From: Hypoxylon rubiginosum
Lineage: Eukaryota; Ascomycota; Sordariomycetes; Xylariales; Hypoxylaceae
Reading direction: 5' to 3'
DNA length: 64,000 nucleotides
Assembly: GCA_902806565.1 (NCBI GenBank)
Contig: CADCXA010000051.1
Location: 310,001-374,000 of the forward strand
In this document: in pieces, positions 59,901-64,000 of the stretch
How the letters are laid out: every line of letters starts with the position of its first letter
How positions within the stretch are numbered: position 1 is the first letter of the stretch
Position numbers and translations under genes: made by a program
Notes under the pieces: model-generated
What the model was told of the DNA's origin: nothing
What the model saw: only the letters and a program-made list of their open reading frames with translations
Databases searched by the model: none

Positions 59901-62580
59901 CTAATAATAATAATTTTAATTATAATTTTAATTAACTTTAATTATAAGAAAATATATAAAAAATAATTTTTATATATAATTACTATAAATAATAATTTTT
60001 TTATAAAAAGGTGGTATATTATAATTATAAATAAATATTGGTATCTTATATATTCGTTTTAATTAATTGGTATTATAATTATAATTAAACGTTTAACGTT
60101 TTAATAAAAAAAAAATAATAATTTAAATTAATAATTATATATATTATAAATTAAAAGAACTTTATTATAATAAATTATAAAAAAATATTATTTTTATTTA
60201 ACTATTTATTATTAACAGATAATATACTAAATATTAATAAAAAAAAAAACTAAATAAATATATAACTAATAAAAGTAAATTATAAATATATTAATATTAT
60301 AAAAAAAATAAAAGTTAATATATTTTATTAAAATTATTATAAGTATTTTATTTATATTAAAAAGAATATTATAATATTATTAATTATTAAGGATTAATAA
60401 AATATTATAAACTTTATTTTTTTAATAAATAATTATTTTAAATATGTTTTTATTATAAATAATATTTTTATTATTAACGTTGATATTATTTTTTGTAATA
60501 ATTAAAGAAAAAAAAAGGAGGAAAGGTTAAAAAAAAAAAAGAAAAAAATAATTTATTTTAATTAATTAAGAATTATTTTAATATAGCATTTTAATTTTTT
60601 AATTTTTTATTTATTTTAAGGTAATTTATTGGAAAAATTTAGTAAAAGATTTAAAAATAAATATTATATTAAATATAAACTGTTTTTATATAAATAATTT
60701 TATTATAAATAATTTTATTATAAATAAATTAGGTTAATAAAAATAACTATAAAAACTTCTAAGAATTTTATAATATATGTTATTTTAATATTTAACTTAT
60801 AAAACACTTTTATTTTATTTAACTTTATTATAAATTTTTTAATTATATTTATATATTTAAAATATTTTATTTTATAAGTAGCTAAATATTTAACGCTTAT
60901 TTATAATAATTAAACTTAGCTTTTTATTTATAAGCGGTTAAAATTAAAATATTAACATGTTTTTAAAAAAATATCTTTTTTATTATTTAAGTGGTGATAT
61001 TATTAAGCTTATAAAAGTTAAACCTTATAGTAAATAATATAATTTACTTTTAGTTATTAAAAATAAAAATATTAATAAACGTTTAAAAAAACGCTTTATT
61101 AACTGTAATTTAATAAAAGTTAAACTTTATAATAAATAAAATAATTTACTTATAAATAATAAAAATTAAAATACCTATATATTTTTATAAGAACGTTTTA
61201 TTAGTTATTTTTTTATAAAAGTCGAATTTTATAATAAGGTAAAAAACTTATTTAAAGCCGGTAAAAATTAAAATTAAGATATTTAATTATTTTTATAAAA
61301 ATATTTTTTACGTTATAATAAAAAAGGTAATATTAATAAAATATTAATTATTATTTATAATATTATTATATAACTAATAGTTATTAATAAAATATAACTT
61401 TTTTTTTTTTTTTAATAAGTAATATTAAAAATTATTATACGTAAGTTTTTATATTTTTTTTTTTTTATTAAAATAAAAACATCGATATAATAAATATAAA
61501 AAAAAGTAACATTATTTTATATTTATTATTATATAATATAAAAACATATATTTATTTTATTAAAAATAAAGCTAAATATAATAATATTTAACTTAAGTTT
61601 ATTAATATTTAATATATTTTATAATTAATTATTAAATATTCTTACCAAATTAATATATATTATTAAATTAATAATAACTTAATTTTTTTTAACTTAATTA
61701 GTAAAGTATTTATTAAAACCGCCGCTTTTTAACTTTATAAAAAACTAAATAAATAAAACTTTTTTATTATATATAATTTCGGTAAATATATATATAAATA
61801 TATTATTTTTATTAAGTTTTAATTATAATATATATATTATAATTTTATATATTAATAATTTTAAAATAATATTAAATATTAATATAAAAAGTTTCTATAA
61901 ATTAAATTATATTTTTTTAGTAACTTTATTAAAAAAAGGAAAAGTGTGTTTAAATATAAGTAAATTTAAAACTTTTTTAATTAAATTTTAACTTATATAA
62001 ATATAATTATTAAATATTATATTTTAATAAACTTTTTAAATAACAGTTTTTTTTATTATAATACTTATTTTTATATTTTTATTTTATTTTTTTTATTAAT
62101 TACTTATTTAATTTAAGTTATTATTTAACCTAAGTTTTTTAAATATAGGTTTTTTAACTAATATTATTTCTTTAAACTTAATTATTTTTATTTTATAATA
62201 TATTTTTAATAATAACTTTTTAAATTAATTATATATTTATTTAACTTTTATAATAATGTTTAAGGTTATTACTAATATATTATAATTATTTTTACTAAAA
62301 AACTTATTATTAAAAACAATATTATTAAATTTAAATTTTAATCGTTAAAAAAAAATATTAAATGCTTTATTTATATTAAACTTTTATATTTTCTTTATAT
62401 ATTTAATTTATTTTATAATAAACTTAAAAACTATAATATATTAAAAAAATAAAATATATTAAAAAGATAAAAATTTAATACTTTAGATTTCAGTTATATT
62501 ATTAAATAATATAAAAAAAAGTTTATTATTAAACGATAAAATAAAAAGGTAATTATTAAATAATAAAACGAAAAGTTTTT

Positions 62581-62674
62581 TATTAAACTTTAAATTAAAC
62601 ACGTTATATTTAAATAAAATAAAAAGTTTCTTATTAAACTTTAAATTAAACACGTTATATTTAAATAAAATAAA
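62581..62674. repeat. 51-bp-period perfect tandem duplication
   Basis: Forty-three bases beginning TATTAAACTTTAAATTAAAC at 62,581 recur without change at 62,632. A related, more diverged TATTAAA-containing run precedes at about 62,525. Identity between copies suggests a duplication younger than the main mutation episode. Confidence 0.75.
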
Positions 62675-63123
62675 TAATTTTTTTTTAAATAATAATAAAA
62701 CAATGGTTAATTTCTAGTTTAACTTAAATAATAATAATAAGGATAGTATTATTAAAAAAAAGTTTATTAATATAAAATTGGTTTTAAAAAAGATATTATT
62801 TTTAAATTATATATTAAATGTTTTTATATTTAAAAAAAAAATAAAGTTAAATTAATGTTTTAAAGTAACGTTAAATAATATAATATAGGTATTTTAAATG
62901 TTTAAAACACCGTAAATTTAAAAAGATAAAATATATAATTTAACTAGGTAAATTAAAATAAAATATTATAATATACTTTATATATATTAATATATATTAA
63001 TATAATAATATTTAATTTTTAGTTTATATATTAAATTATTTATACCTTATAAAGTTCTTTTGATTTTTAAGATTAAAGTTTTATTATTAATTTAATTAAT
63101 TAAGGTTTTTTTATAAAATATAA

Positions 63124-63254
63124 GTTAATTTTATTTAAATTATATAATTTTTTATTAAAAAATAAGTTAGTTTTTTTTAGTTTTTTTATAGTAAATAAAT
63201 TAACCTTATTTAAATTATATAATTTTTTAATAAAAAATAAGTTAGGTTTTTTTA
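63124..63254. repeat. 75-bp-period direct repeat, RIP-like differences
   Basis: Two copies of about 55 bases (from 63,125 and 63,200) share TTATTTAAATTATATAATTT and AAAAAATAAGTTAG. They differ mainly by CC versus TT and G versus T at a few positions. A weaker third copy with G residues (TTTTTTAGATTATATGGTTTTTT) follows near 63,295. Confidence 0.65.
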
Positions 63255-64000
63255 ATATATTATATAGTTTTTTTAAAAAAGATAAATCGCTTTTATTTTT
63301 TAGATTATATGGTTTTTTAAATAGTAGATTTTTTTTTTGTTACGAGAAAGTTATAGTTTAAAAAGATTTTATAGTTAATAAAAAAAAATATTTTTATAAA
63401 TATAATTAAAATAAAATATATATTTATAGTTTCTTATATATTAAAGTTATAAAATACTAAAAAACATATAGATTTTTATGTTTTAAATTAAAAATACAGC
63501 TTTTAAAAATAAAAATTAAATATTTTTATAATAATAAAAAATATAATAAAAAATTTAAAAAGTTAAACTAATTAATAAAATAAACGCGGTAGTTTATTTT
63601 ATACTAGTAATATAAAATAAGGTGAAAAAAATAATAGTTGGTTAAGATATTATTAATATTAAAAAACCGGAGAAATATTTAAGAAAATTTTATAAAAACT
63701 AAAAAAAACTAATAAATATAATAAAATTTAATAAAAATAAAGTTATATAACAAATTAATAATATAGCTAAATAATAAAACTTAAATATAAAATGTTTAAT
63801 AATTATATAATATTTTTTACTGGTATAACTATAAAAAAAAAAAAAAAATACTTTAAAATTAAAAATAAAAATAATTAATATTTATTAAAATTATAATTTT
63901 ACCAAAGGTAAAAACTAAATAATTAAACTTTTATTAATATATTTATTTTTTTTATTATAATATTAATTGGTTAAAAATGTTTATATTATTTTTTATATTA

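Larger units (their letters stand above)
45862..64000. repeat. Extreme AT isochore: RIP-mutated repeat DNA, continues past window
   Basis: Over 18 kb of almost pure A and T (sampled lines about 5-12 percent G+C), with no frame of 60 codons on either strand. The few remaining C residues sit mostly before T, C or G. CpA and its complement TpG are nearly absent and TpA is everywhere, the footprint of repeat-induced point mutation (CpA to TpA). Mitochondrial DNA is unlikely: no tRNA, rRNA or gene fragment is seen and the composition is too extreme. Such blocks in Pezizomycotina are usually buried transposons, often heterochromatic, and may be pericentromeric or subtelomeric. I could not identify the original elements. 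Confidence 0.85.

Noticed and set aside
45862..64000. Nuclear insertion of mitochondrial DNA
   Set aside because: G+C is far below fungal mtDNA and no rRNA, tRNA or respiratory-gene fragment is visible; CpA/TpG depletion fits RIP instead.
45862..64000. CRISPR-like or functional short repeat arrays
   Set aside because: Eukaryotic sequence; repeats are low-complexity AT units without spacer architecture.

Overview
This window is nuclear DNA of a filamentous ascomycete (Pezizomycotina), most likely a sordariomycete. Introns are short (46-131 bases, one possible 197), with GTRNGT-like donors, CTAAC/CTRAC branch sites and TAG/CAG acceptors. The gene set is fungal, and motifs such as TACCTAGGTA are scattered between genes. 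The class-level placement is inference. Exon joins were worked out by hand from frame, splice motifs and family similarity.

From 1 to 38 kb the window is a conserved housekeeping block. It starts with the 3'-truncated end of a Ste20/GCK-type kinase (-). Next come PEX1 (-) and MCM7 (+), divergent from one intergenic region; mitochondrial ribosomal protein S29 (-) and RRS1 (+), also divergent; and a RhoGAP (-). They are followed by the Rab geranylgeranyltransferase beta subunit BET2 (+), a small EutQ-like cupin (-), a membrane GT2 glycosyltransferase (+), an unrecognised C2H2/RGG/Q-rich protein with a possible 2-kb pyrimidine-rich leader (+), and MSH3 (-).

From 38 to 45.5 kb the content becomes accessory: a secreted proteinase K-like subtilase (-), an NB-ARC NLR-like gene (+) whose two ends look broken by frame changes, and a five-exon C2H2 protein of the AcuF-type zinc-finger family (-). 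The NLR and the zinc-finger gene converge. The zinc-finger promoter carries a hairpin and a 9-bp-periodic tract.

From about 45.6 kb to the right edge lies an extreme AT isochore of more than 18 kb. G+C is roughly 8 percent on sampled lines, CpA/TpG are almost absent and there are no usable ORFs. I read it as repeats destroyed by repeat-induced point mutation (RIP). Just inside its left border is a clean 218-bp solo LTR with TG...CA ends and a perfect 5-bp target duplication (ATATT). It escaped RIP, probably because it is short. Several diverged tandem duplications inside the isochore differ mainly by C/T changes.
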